Of a stretch of 64,000 nt of DNA, positions 25,211 through 33,454 are shown in pieces. This DNA comes from Chloroflexota bacterium (GTDB lineage: Bacteria > Chloroflexota > Anaerolineae > Anaerolineales > Anaerolineaceae). Both the position numbers and the translations under genes were made by a program. Numbering within the stretch: position 1 is the stretch's first letter; each line of letters begins with the position of its first letter. The stretch lies in the NCBI GenBank assembly GCA_021825925.1, contig JAKAFP010000002.1:248001-312000 (forward strand), read 5' to 3'. The notes under the pieces are model-generated. The model saw nothing but the letters and a program-made list of their open reading frames with translations, did no database searches and was not told the origin of the DNA.

Positions 25211-26425
25211 TTACTTCTCAAGCCTCAAGAAATGACGTTTACCGACTTGAAGCACGCCGGGATTGTCCATAACAAGTGCGCTGTCTTCAATGACTGTTCC
25301 TTCAAACTTGACACCCTTTTGTTCGATCAACCGTCTCGCTTCACCTTTGCTTTTGGTAAGGTCGGCTGCGATCAAGACATCCACGATGGTTTGAGCCCCG
25401 GTCAATTTGAAACTCGGAATATCTTCAGGAATGCTCCCCTTCTGGAAGGTATCAATGAATACCTGTTGGGCATTGACTGCTTCGGCATCCCCATAAAAGG
25501 CGCCCACGATCTCTCTGGCCAGACGCATCTTGGCATCCCGCGGATGCATGCTGCCATTCTTGACCCCGTTTTCGATCTCGGCGATCTCTGGCGGTGTCAG
25601 GCGGGTGGTCAACCTGAAGAACTGTCCCATGGCCATGTCAGGAATGCTCATCACCTTCCCGTACATGTCATTGGCGTCTGTGTTGATGGGGATGTGGTTG
25701 CCCAAAGACTTGCTCATCTTGACCACGCCATCTGTACCGGGCAGAATGCCAAGGATGATGGCAATGTTCGGTTGGGCACCCAGTGAGGTCATGATCTTAC
25801 GACCGGCAGTCATGATGTTAAAGAGTTGGTCCGTACCACCGATCTGAACATCGGCTTTGAGAGCATAGGCATCGTAACCTTGCATAATCGAGTAAAAAGT
25901 TTCATGCAGGTAAACAGCATCGCCTTTATCCCAGCGCAGCTTGAAATTTTCGCGCGTCAGGAATTGTTGGATGGTGAAGTTGGAAGCCAGTTTGATCAGC
26001 TGCTCAAAAGATAACTGCGAAAGCCATTCGGCGTTATAACGAATACTGGTCTTTTCTGGTTCCAAAATACGAAATGCCTGGTCAGCATAGGTTTGCCCGT
26101 TGGCTGCCACTTCTTCGTGGGTCAGCTGAGGACGTAGAATGTCTTTGTCAGACGGATCGCCAATCAGCGAAGTGTAATTGCCGATCAAGAATGTGACGTC
26201 ATGTCCCATTTCCTGGAACTGGCGCAGCTTGCGCATCGGCACTGTGTGACCGAGATGCAGGTCAGCTTTACGAGGATCGAAGCCGCAATAGACCCGCAGG
26301 GGTCTTCCTTCCTTTTGGCAGGATAACAAACGAGCTCGCAGCTCATCCGCCATATTTTTTTTCAGTTTTTCGTCGCCGTATTCAGTGCCCTGCATAAAAT
26401 ACTCGACTTGTTGGTCAATATTCAT
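25211..26425 (-). CDS. tyrS: tyrosyl-tRNA synthetase
   Basis: 404 residues from ATG 26425, selected for AGGAGG upstream. Class I signatures are HLGH (57-60) and KMSKS (236-240). A C-terminal S4 RNA-binding domain (about 340-404) binds the long variable arm of tRNA-Tyr. It charges tRNA-Tyr in the cytoplasm. The 32-base leader after the predicted start site is too short for a T-box, so unlike ileS it does not appear tRNA-regulated. It ends in a strong terminator and is monocistronic. Confidence 0.96.
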   Translation of the reverse strand: MNIDQQVEYFMQGTEYGDEKLKKNMADELRARLLSCQKEGRPLRVYCGFDPRKADLHLGHTVPMRKLRQFQEMGHDVTFLIGNYTSLIGDPSDKDILRPQLTHEEVAANGQTYADQAFRILEPEKTSIRYNAEWLSQLSFEQLIKLASNFTIQQFLTRENFKLRWDKGDAVYLHETFYSIMQGYDAYALKADVQIGGTDQLFNIMTAGRKIMTSLGAQPNIAIILGILPGTDGVVKMSKSLGNHIPINTDANDMYGKVMSIPDMAMGQFFRLTTRLTPPEIAEIENGVKNGSMHPRDAKMRLAREIVGAFYGDAEAVNAQQVFIDTFQKGSIPEDIPSFKLTGAQTIVDVLIAADLTKSKGEARRLIEQKGVKFEGTVIEDSALVMDNPGVLQVGKRHFLRLEK

Positions 26426-26463
26426 TGCGGCCTCCTTTATAAGATTTTGAAAATCCAAGCCTG

Positions 26464-26472
26464 ATTATACCA
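26464..26472 (-). promoter_or_regulatory. extended -10 promoter of tyrS
   Basis: TGGTATAAT read on the minus strand, about 38 bases before the start codon. The -35 region is weak. Confidence 0.6.
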
Positions 26473-26495
26473 GCGCTAAGGCTTCTTTTTTGGGA

Positions 26496-27407
26496 TCAAT
26501 CATTTTTTAATAGATCAGATAACGCCTTATTGAGATCAGTGAAACTGAAAACAAACCCCGATTCCAGCAAACGTTTCGGCATCACCTTTTGACCATCCAA
26601 AACCAGGGTACTCATTTCACCCAGCAGCAGTTTCAAGGCAAAACCGGGAACGGGCATCCAGTAGGGACGATTCATCACCTTTGCCAATACCTTGCCAACT
26701 TCGCTGTTGCTCAAGGGAGTCGGTGCAGTCAGGTTAAATACCCCTTTGAGCTCCGATTTTTCAAGCAAATATAAGATGGCTGCTGCTTCATCTTTTAAGT
26801 GAATCCAGGAATAAACTTGCTTGCCAGATCCCACCGGGCCGCCAACCATCAGTTTGAATGGCAGCATGAGCTGCGGCAGTACCCCTTCCCCTTGTTTGAG
26901 CACGATCCCTGTGCGAATGACCACCCTTCTAACGCCCAGAGCTTCCACAGCCTGAGTGGATTCTTCCCACTTGACTGCGAAATCCGCCAGATAACCCCTG
27001 CCTGGCGACGCGCTATCATCTTTTTCATCCATGCCAGTACCGTAATAACCGATCGCGCTCGCCTGGATCAAAGCAGCCGGGGGCTGTTGACACAATTTGA
27101 TCGCATCCACTAAAGCCTGTGCTGGCTCGAGGCGGCTATTCAGCAATTCTGTCTTTCGTTTTTCCGTCCAGGCGCCCTTGCCGATGCTTTCACCGGCCAA
27201 ATTGATGACCGCATCCAGACCATCAATGATCCGGCAAAGGTCCGCCGCGCTCTTTCCATCCCACTGCTGCAAGACCAAATGGCTGCTGGTAGCACCAATT
27301 GTGCGTGGGCTGCGTGAAGTGACAACCACATTGTGTCCTTTGGAAACGGCAGCTTCAGTGACAGCCCGCCCAATCATTCCCTGACCGCCAATTATGACTA
27401 TACGCAT
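26496..27407 (-). CDS. TIGR01777/YfcH-type NAD(P)-binding epimerase family protein
   Basis: 303 residues. An extended-SDR Rossmann fold starts with IIGGQGMIGRAV (GxxGxxG, residues 6-12). LAGESIGKGAWTEKRK and ASAIGYYG (YxxxK-like region altered) follow. The C-terminal DUF1731 tail has the VLDGQKVMPKRLLESGF pattern typical of the YfcH/SulA-like group. It probably acts on a nucleotide-linked or small substrate, but none is known for this clade. CTGGAGG precedes the ATG. Confidence 0.88.
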   Translation of the reverse strand: MRIVIIGGQGMIGRAVTEAAVSKGHNVVVTSRSPRTIGATSSHLVLQQWDGKSAADLCRIIDGLDAVINLAGESIGKGAWTEKRKTELLNSRLEPAQALVDAIKLCQQPPAALIQASAIGYYGTGMDEKDDSASPGRGYLADFAVKWEESTQAVEALGVRRVVIRTGIVLKQGEGVLPQLMLPFKLMVGGPVGSGKQVYSWIHLKDEAAAILYLLEKSELKGVFNLTAPTPLSNSEVGKVLAKVMNRPYWMPVPGFALKLLLGEMSTLVLDGQKVMPKRLLESGFVFSFTDLNKALSDLLKND

Positions 27408-27443
27408 TCAATCCTCCAGTTTTTACCTTTTCAAGACTTGCGC

Positions 27444-27449
27444 TATAAT
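27444..27449 (+). promoter_or_regulatory. -10 box close to the HNH gene
   Basis: TATAAT ends 16 bases before the ATG at 27465, giving an expected leader of roughly 9 bases with no Shine-Dalgarno. A TTTACC about 16 bases upstream could be the -35. Confidence 0.5.
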
Positions 27450-27464
27450 CTAAGCTAATTATAT

Positions 27465-27968
27465 ATGGATAAGCCTGTCCTGGTGTTGAACGCGAATTAT
27501 GAACCCATCAATGTGTGCGGTTTTCAGCGCGCACTGGGGCTCATGTTGTCTGAAAAAGCCACCCTCATCCTCAACGGTCGCGGCAGCATTAAAACCACTC
27601 ATGCCGTTTATCCCATCCCCTCCGTCATTCGTTTACAGCGCATGGTCCACAGACCTCATCCCAAGGTGAGTTTAAGCCGCCGCGAAATCTTCAGGCGCGA
27701 CCAATTTACCTGCCAGTACTGCGGCAAAAACACTCTTTTTCTCACTGTGGATCACATCCAGCCAAAACACCTGGGCGGCGCCCACTCATGGACCAATCTG
27801 GTCGCTGCCTGCCCCTCCTGCAATCACCGCAAAGGCGGACGTACCCTGCAGGAATCGGGCATGAGCTTGCTGCGTCCCGCCAAGGAACCGCCGCAAGCCG
27901 CCATGTATATTTTCGCCAAATTCCTCGATGAAAACGCCGAGTGGAAAAACTTTCTTGAAGGATGGTAA
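27465..27968 (+). CDS. HNH endonuclease family protein
   Basis: 167 residues. The HNH zinc/metal finger shows CQYC (83-86), DH (96-97), the central Asn (111) and CPSCNHRKGGRT (from 116). This is the stand-alone HNH type widespread as a housekeeping-like gene in Chloroflexota and Cyanobacteria, of unknown biological role. It does not look like part of an intron or restriction system. The upstream leader is very short and lacks an SD. It converges on the metallo-hydrolase gene with a 1-base gap and no terminator between. Confidence 0.88.
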   Translation: MDKPVLVLNANYEPINVCGFQRALGLMLSEKATLILNGRGSIKTTHAVYPIPSVIRLQRMVHRPHPKVSLSRREIFRRDQFTCQYCGKNTLFLTVDHIQPKHLGGAHSWTNLVAACPSCNHRKGGRTLQESGMSLLRPAKEPPQAAMYIFAKFLDENAEWKNFLEGW

Positions 27969-27969
27969 G

Positions 27970-28713
27970 CTACAGAACCATCCCGTCTTCTGCCACTAAT
28001 ATCTTTCCACTAAACTTATCCTTGGCCTCAGAAAGCAATACCTGCCTTCCCCTTCGACCCTCATAATGGATCAACACCAGTTGCTTCACGCCACAGCGGG
28101 CAGCGATTTCACCAGCCTGTTCCGGTGAGGTATGCCCCTTGCCGGGACCGGCAGCTTCCTGCAGCAGGATATCCGCATTGCTGGCCAGGAGCGCAAGGTT
28201 ATCGCAGGGCTCGGTATCACAAGAATAAACCACCGTCCTGCCTCCTGTAAATTGAAAACGCAATCCAATGGTGGGGATCAAATGAAGCACCGGCTTGGCA
28301 GTAACTTCAACTTCACCATCCACAATCATTCCTTCAAAGCCTTCTTCTGGCACCACCACAAAATTGACTGGAAACATATTCATCCATTTTTGCCAGTCAA
28401 ATAAATCCAAAAGTTGTTTGGCTTTTTGCAGAGTGATATCCAGCCCGTAAATAGTCAACGGGCTCGACCGTTTTTCAAGCCACATATCCATGATCACCAA
28501 TGGCAAACTGCCAACATGGTCAGCGTGAAAATGTGTCAGGATCAGATCTGTGATCTGGTTGAGTTCAACCCCGGCACACGCAAGGCTGGCTGCAGCGTGA
28601 TCTCCGCAATCCACCAATATTTTTCTTGTGCTGGTCTCAAAAAGTAAATGTGCATTTTGTTGATCAGGTTTGGCCACCGCATTGGCCGATCCCAGGATCG
28701 TTATTTTTTCCAT
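27970..28713 (-). CDS. metallo-beta-lactamase fold hydrolase, RNase Z-like
   Basis: 247 residues. The metal motif THFHADHVGSLP (HxHxDH at 61-66) is intact, with further ligands in YSCDTEP and the late LIHYEG. The order matches the RNase Z/arylsulfatase subgroup. It lacks the long exosite arm of true tRNase Z, so it may act on small phosphodiesters or sulfates rather than tRNA precursors. A GGAGG-type SD lies before the start. It is just downstream of lgt but separated from it by a terminator. Confidence 0.85.
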   Translation of the reverse strand: MEKITILGSANAVAKPDQQNAHLLFETSTRKILVDCGDHAAASLACAGVELNQITDLILTHFHADHVGSLPLVIMDMWLEKRSSPLTIYGLDITLQKAKQLLDLFDWQKWMNMFPVNFVVVPEEGFEGMIVDGEVEVTAKPVLHLIPTIGLRFQFTGGRTVVYSCDTEPCDNLALLASNADILLQEAAGPGKGHTSPEQAGEIAARCGVKQLVLIHYEGRRGRQVLLSEAKDKFSGKILVAEDGMVL

Positions 28714-28731
28714 CGCTACCTCCTCATCAAA

Positions 28732-28758
28732 AAAGGTTACCCATTATGGATAACCTTT
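28732..28758 (-). terminator. terminator after lgt
   Basis: AAAGGTTA (28732-28739) pairs with TAACCTTT (28751-28758), with an inner CCAT/ATGG. The minus strand continues as TTTTTTGATG. It closes the long minus-strand run that starts at the purine nucleoside phosphorylase gene. Confidence 0.85.
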
Positions 28759-28769
28759 GATTGTGATTC

Positions 28770-29588
28770 TTATTCCTGATGGGTTCCTTCAACTACCTCT
28801 ACCGCAGGTTCTTTTTTCTTGAGATGCCTGACAATTAAAGCCGCCGTTGAAACCACAACGATAATTCCCATGATGGTTTGATTTATGTTGATCCCGGCAA
28901 TGGGTGAATATTCGAGACGTATGAATTCCAGCAGGAAACGGCCAACTCCGTAAAACAACATATAGATCAAGAAATTGTCTCCTGGTTTCATCTTATCGCC
29001 TAGCTTGCGCGGAAGCCATAATAACAAAGCCATGTTGAGAAGGTTCCATACAAATTCGTAGAAAAAGGTGGCTAGGTAATATTCATTATTGATCTTCACT
29101 GCGAACGGGAACCAGGTGACATTGGTTTTTAAACCATAGAGTTCCTGATTAAAAAAGTTTCCCCAACGCCCGATACCTTGCGCCAAAGCCAGACCTGGGG
29201 CAATGATATCCAACCAGATGGGAAAACTGATTTTTTTACGCCGGGCATAGAACCAGAGCGCAATCACCCCAAAAATTACCGCACCGGGAATTCCCAATCC
29301 ACCTTGACGGATATTGAATATTTCAAGAGGATGAATAAAGTAAGGATTAACCCCATTTACAAGGATGGAAGAAGATGGAGTCAACACATGCCAGAGTCGC
29401 GCTCCAATGATGCCTGCAATGAGCAGCCAGGGCAGTACGTCCCAGATCATGTCTGGATCATACCCTCGGCGTTTTGCTTCTTTTGATGCCAGAAAAGACC
29501 CCAACAGGGCGCCAGTGATGATCACCAGTGCATAAAAATAGATTTTCAAACCAAAAATGACGATCCCGTCACTAGCCAATTTAAACAT
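28770..29588 (-). CDS. lgt: prolipoprotein diacylglyceryl transferase
   Basis: 272 residues with about seven transmembrane helices. The Lgt signature GIGRWGNFFNQELYG is present, with the catalytic-site Arg and Asn. It moves diacylglycerol from phosphatidylglycerol to the lipobox Cys of prolipoproteins. That fits the several lipoproteins in this window and the lspA gene at 39.6-40.1 kb. It lies 21 bases after the phosphatidyltransferase gene, a sensible pairing of phospholipid supply and use. Confidence 0.95.
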   Translation of the reverse strand: MFKLASDGIVIFGLKIYFYALVIITGALLGSFLASKEAKRRGYDPDMIWDVLPWLLIAGIIGARLWHVLTPSSSILVNGVNPYFIHPLEIFNIRQGGLGIPGAVIFGVIALWFYARRKKISFPIWLDIIAPGLALAQGIGRWGNFFNQELYGLKTNVTWFPFAVKINNEYYLATFFYEFVWNLLNMALLLWLPRKLGDKMKPGDNFLIYMLFYGVGRFLLEFIRLEYSPIAGININQTIMGIIVVVSTAALIVRHLKKKEPAVEVVEGTHQE

Positions 29589-29609
29589 AATGAAGTCCTT
29601 TTGTTCTGA

Positions 29610-30245
29610 TTATTCGGCCGATTTGACTGCCAGAGTTTGTTTTCTGACAAACCAGATCCGCTGTATGGCAGTGACATTAGCCAAAACAGCAATGATCCAT
29701 AATGCCACCATGGGAATGTTGAAGATCAAGCAAAACACCATCACGATTAAGCGTTCCACACGGGTAAGCAGCCCAATTTTGGCCGAAAAACCCAAGCCTT
29801 CTGCGCGGGCTTTTACATATGAAACCATTACTGAACCGGCTGCAGCCACAAATACCAAAATGCATGCGGTCAAATTGGCTTGCATGACATAATGAATAAG
29901 TAATCCGCCCAACAAAACCAATTCCGAGTAGCGATCGGTCACAGAATCAATAAAGGCGCCATACATGGAGGAATGACCTAATAAACGCGCCATTGATCCA
30001 TCCACGACATCCAAAGGAGCGCCTATCAATAAGACAATACCTGCCCATGAGATATGACCTGTGATAATTAATGCGGAAGCCCCGGTCGTAATAACAAGAC
30101 CAAGGTAGGTGATCATGTTCGGTTTGAAACCAATACGTAATAAAAACCTAGCCACCGGGTCTATAACGCCCTTAAACAATTTGCGCAGGAACATTTCAAG
30201 TGACCAGGAATTTTTCTTTTCTTTGGGTGTTTCTACCTCACTCAT
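29610..30245 (-). CDS. CDP-alcohol phosphatidyltransferase
   Basis: 211 residues from ATG 30245; the frame extends upstream but the conserved part starts later. The CDP-OH-P motif is complete: D79-x2-D82-G83-x2-A86-R87-x8-G96-x3-D100-x3-D104. Five to six membrane helices are present. It likely makes phosphatidylglycerol-phosphate or phosphatidylinositol-phosphate from CDP-diacylglycerol; the acceptor alcohol cannot be read from sequence. Co-transcription with lgt favours a phosphatidylglycerol-type product. Confidence 0.9.
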   Translation of the reverse strand: MSEVETPKEKKNSWSLEMFLRKLFKGVIDPVARFLLRIGFKPNMITYLGLVITTGASALIITGHISWAGIVLLIGAPLDVVDGSMARLLGHSSMYGAFIDSVTDRYSELVLLGGLLIHYVMQANLTACILVFVAAAGSVMVSYVKARAEGLGFSAKIGLLTRVERLIVMVFCLIFNIPMVALWIIAVLANVTAIQRIWFVRKQTLAVKSAE

Positions 30246-30332
30246 GTGCGCCACCGATCCTGTTTTAAGAATAGACCCCATCCTAACTTGCCAGCAACAA
30301 AAAGTCAAGTCACTCTGGATGGATATCTGTAA

Positions 30333-32477
30333 TTAATCTTCAGGAAAATCTCGTTCATCTCCGGAATCACCATCCACGAGCACTTCGCGGTCTCTACCGC
30401 TGCCCATTGATGGACCCACAACACCCATCTCTTCAAGTTCGTCTATGAGTCTCGCAGCACGCGGATATCCGATGCGCAGTCGTCTCTGCAAGAGGGATAC
30501 ACTGGCTTTGCCTGCAGCTTTAACTACACCAATGGCTTGTTCAACCAGTTGATCACCTTCAGCTTCAACGATTTCTTCCACAATGCCTTCCCAAGGTGCC
30601 TCTTCAGCGGCATTGGCTTCGTTGATCCGTTGCCAGTGGTTTAACACTTTTTCTATTTCACCGTCGCCCACCAAAATACCCTGCACACGTTGTAAACCGG
30701 ATTTGGCAGGATCAAGATACAACATATCACCCTTTCCAAGCAGACTTTCAGCACCGGTGTTGTCTAAAATTACCCGTGAATCCACTGATGAAGCGACAGC
30801 AAACGAAATACGTGCCGGAAAGTTTGCTTTGATCAAACCAGTGACCACATCTGTACTCGGGCGCTGGGTGGCGACCACCAGGTGCATTCCTGTGGCACGC
30901 GCCATCTGCGCCAGACGGATCAGGCTGTGTTCGGTTTGATCCGGAGCCGACATCATCAGGTCAGCCAGTTCATCAATCAAGATCACAATGCGCGGCATCT
31001 TGGGTTTGTTCTTTTGAACCATCTTATGGTTATAAGACTCGATGTTTCTTGCTTTGGCGTCAGCTAGAAGGCGGTAGCGCGCATCCATTTCAGCCAACGC
31101 CCAACGCAGCACGGCCTGCATGCGTTCGACTTCTGTTTCCACCTTGCCTAAAAGATGAGGCAAGCCGTTGAACCGCACCAGTTCAACCATTTTCGGATCA
31201 AGCATGACCAGTTTCAGATCATAGGGTGAATTGTTCATCACCAGACAGGTGGTAATGGCTGTGATGCACACGGACTTACCTGAATTGGTTGTCCCAGCGA
31301 TCAACAAGTGAGGCATCTTTTCAAGATCCGCAACCACCACCTCACCTGAGACGTTACGTCCAAGTGCCAGCGCCAAAGGGGAACCCATGGTGCGGAATTC
31401 GGTCGAATCAAGGATGGGACGCATGCGAACCACATTGTTTTCATTATTAGGAACTTCAATACCGACAAAGTTCCTCCCTGGCACCGGCGTCTCGATCCTA
31501 AGGCGTGATGCCTTCAAGGCCAAGGTCAAATCACGACTCAATGCCGAGATCTGCGAGACACGCACTTTTTGTTTTACCGAGGTGCCATCTGCTGACGTTT
31601 TGACAATGAAACCGGGTTCAAGTGCATATTGTGTGATGGTTGGCCCCACTCTGAAACCGATCACTCGTACCGGTAATCCAAATTCAGCCAACGTATTCTC
31701 AATGGTTTGAGCTTTAAGTTTGATTTGTGCCTGGTCAGGAGGCACGTTATGTTCACTCATTAACAGGTTAAGAGGCGGCAGTCGGTCGTCCCGCTGGGGC
31801 ATATTGACCAAGGCATTCAGGTCTTCTTGAACCGTTTTGGAATGCGCAACTGTTGCTTGTCGCGGTTCTCTCTCAATTCGAGAAGTCCTTTCAACCTCAG
31901 ATTGATTCCCCCAGGAAGTGATGATTTGAATGACTTTGTTGAACACACCTGCAGCGACCAATACCAATACGACCGTCAAGAAAGTATAAAGGATGGCGCC
32001 CAGGAAACCCGGCAACAATCTGGCCAGCCCCCACCCCAAAACCCCGCCATCCTTGCCGGCTTCAGCCCGTTCCAGCGAAAAACCGAAGTATATTGATAAG
32101 CTGGCAAGCAAACTGAAGTAGGCTCCTTCAATGGCAATCACCCTACCCAGTGATAATGGAAAACTTTTTCCTGCACTGTAACGCAATGCCGCCACACCAG
32201 TCAAACCGATCATCAAGATGGCGATGATAGCCCCCCAGCCAAGGTACTTGTTGAGCATCCGGATCCAGGGACTGATGATCGCGCCCTTGGATATCCCAAA
32301 GAATCCCAAAAGACTGATGATTGTGATAACAATAAGGACAAGGCCTATTAAATCCCAACCAAAACGTCTAAATTGACCAAAGAAACCAACCACGTTTTGA
32401 ATGGGTGTTTGAGGTTTTGAAGAATCTCCTGTTTTTGGATGATTGTACTGATCAGGATTATTCAAAGGTTCTTTCAT
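30333..32477 (-). CDS. ftsK: DNA translocase FtsK/SpoIIIE
   Basis: 714 residues. The N-terminal membrane domain has about four helices (40-185), followed by a short linker. The RecA-like motor has Walker A GTTNSGKS (395-402) and Walker B IVILIDELADLMM. The C-terminal winged-helix gamma domain (about 640-700; LLQRRLRIGYPRAARLIDELE) reads KOPS/SRS-like DNA. It pumps chromosome termini across the closing septum. The linker is short, as in SpoIIIE. Its start overlaps the S1-domain protein gene by 4 bp. Confidence 0.96.
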   Translation of the reverse strand: MKEPLNNPDQYNHPKTGDSSKPQTPIQNVVGFFGQFRRFGWDLIGLVLIVITIISLLGFFGISKGAIISPWIRMLNKYLGWGAIIAILMIGLTGVAALRYSAGKSFPLSLGRVIAIEGAYFSLLASLSIYFGFSLERAEAGKDGGVLGWGLARLLPGFLGAILYTFLTVVLVLVAAGVFNKVIQIITSWGNQSEVERTSRIEREPRQATVAHSKTVQEDLNALVNMPQRDDRLPPLNLLMSEHNVPPDQAQIKLKAQTIENTLAEFGLPVRVIGFRVGPTITQYALEPGFIVKTSADGTSVKQKVRVSQISALSRDLTLALKASRLRIETPVPGRNFVGIEVPNNENNVVRMRPILDSTEFRTMGSPLALALGRNVSGEVVVADLEKMPHLLIAGTTNSGKSVCITAITTCLVMNNSPYDLKLVMLDPKMVELVRFNGLPHLLGKVETEVERMQAVLRWALAEMDARYRLLADAKARNIESYNHKMVQKNKPKMPRIVILIDELADLMMSAPDQTEHSLIRLAQMARATGMHLVVATQRPSTDVVTGLIKANFPARISFAVASSVDSRVILDNTGAESLLGKGDMLYLDPAKSGLQRVQGILVGDGEIEKVLNHWQRINEANAAEEAPWEGIVEEIVEAEGDQLVEQAIGVVKAAGKASVSLLQRRLRIGYPRAARLIDELEEMGVVGPSMGSGRDREVLVDGDSGDERDFPED

Positions 32478-33424
32478 TCCTCCGAGACCAGCCCTAAACC
32501 GAGACGTCTTCGTTCTGCATCAATATGCAGTATTTTTACCGTCAACAATTGGCCGACCTTGAAATATTTGGATGAATCGCTGTTGCCATGGAATTCGGCA
32601 ATTGAAGACACGTGAATCAAACCTTCAATGCCCTCCGGTAATCGGGCAAAAACACCAAAACGTTGGATCGCTGTTACTTCAGCAGATACAACATCTCCTT
32701 TTTGATGGTTTTCCTGTAACGTATCCCAGGGATTTTCAGTCAGCCGTTTGATGCTCAAGGCGATGCGTGCAGTGGATTCATTGACCTGTAAAACCATGAC
32801 TTGAACAGGCTGCCCTATGGTAAACAAAGCTGAGGGTTGCTCCACTCTACCCCAGGACAATTCAGAAACATGCACCAGACCTTCAACACCGCCCAGGTCT
32901 ACAAAAACACCAAAATCCGTTACATTCGTGACCAGACCGGTTGTATGTAAGCCAGGTTTGAGGGATTCGAACAACATCTTGCGCTTGCCCTCTCCAGCCT
33001 GGGCAGCCCTTTCAGAAAGGACAACCCGTTCGCTTGCAGGTTCGCACTCAATGACTTTCAAGCTAAGGGTACGGCCTTCGTATTTCGCCAATTGCTCCTG
33101 TCGTTCATCATCGCTGGTATCAGTGGGCAAATCCACGAGATGTGAAACAGGCACAAAACCCTGGATGCCTTCCCCCTTGACTAATAAACCACCACGGTTA
33201 AAGCCGTAAACTTCAAGCTCAATCACCTCGTCATGGAGAAAAATATTCTTAACAACTTCCCAGTTGGTGCAGCTTCCACCTGAATTTGACTGATTGTTCC
33301 TTAAGCTGGACTCAGCTTTTTCAGAAGCAATCGCATCTTCATCAGCCAAGACTGAAGCCCACCAACCCTCATCAGGTTCCGGGTTCATGCTTGAATTACT
33401 ATATGTCCCACTTTTTTCCCTCAT
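32474..33424 (-). CDS. protein with three S1 RNA-binding domains
   Basis: 316 residues. Three S1 OB-fold repeats lie at about 60-130, 150-220 and 235-312. The second is the best match (GLVTNVTDFGVFVDLGGVEG, with LVHVSELSW), as in ribosomal protein S1. The acidic N-terminal ~50 residues are low-complexity. It probably binds mRNA on or near the ribosome and may serve as the bS1 homologue, but with three domains it is shorter than the usual 4-6. It overlaps ftsK by 4 bp. Confidence 0.85.
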   Translation of the reverse strand: MREKSGTYSNSSMNPEPDEGWWASVLADEDAIASEKAESSLRNNQSNSGGSCTNWEVVKNIFLHDEVIELEVYGFNRGGLLVKGEGIQGFVPVSHLVDLPTDTSDDERQEQLAKYEGRTLSLKVIECEPASERVVLSERAAQAGEGKRKMLFESLKPGLHTTGLVTNVTDFGVFVDLGGVEGLVHVSELSWGRVEQPSALFTIGQPVQVMVLQVNESTARIALSIKRLTENPWDTLQENHQKGDVVSAEVTAIQRFGVFARLPEGIEGLIHVSSIAEFHGNSDSSKYFKVGQLLTVKILHIDAERRRLGLGLVSEE

Positions 33425-33454
33425 CTTTACTGCTCCCTCCTGCTTCCTTAAAAC

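Noticed and set aside
25232..25786. 184-codon plus-strand frame opposite tyrS
   Set aside because: Antisense shadow of a clear tyrS gene; no SD or recognisable protein features.
26426..26464. T-box upstream of tyrS
   Set aside because: The expected leader is about 32 bases and lacks the AGGGTGG-type T-box sequence.
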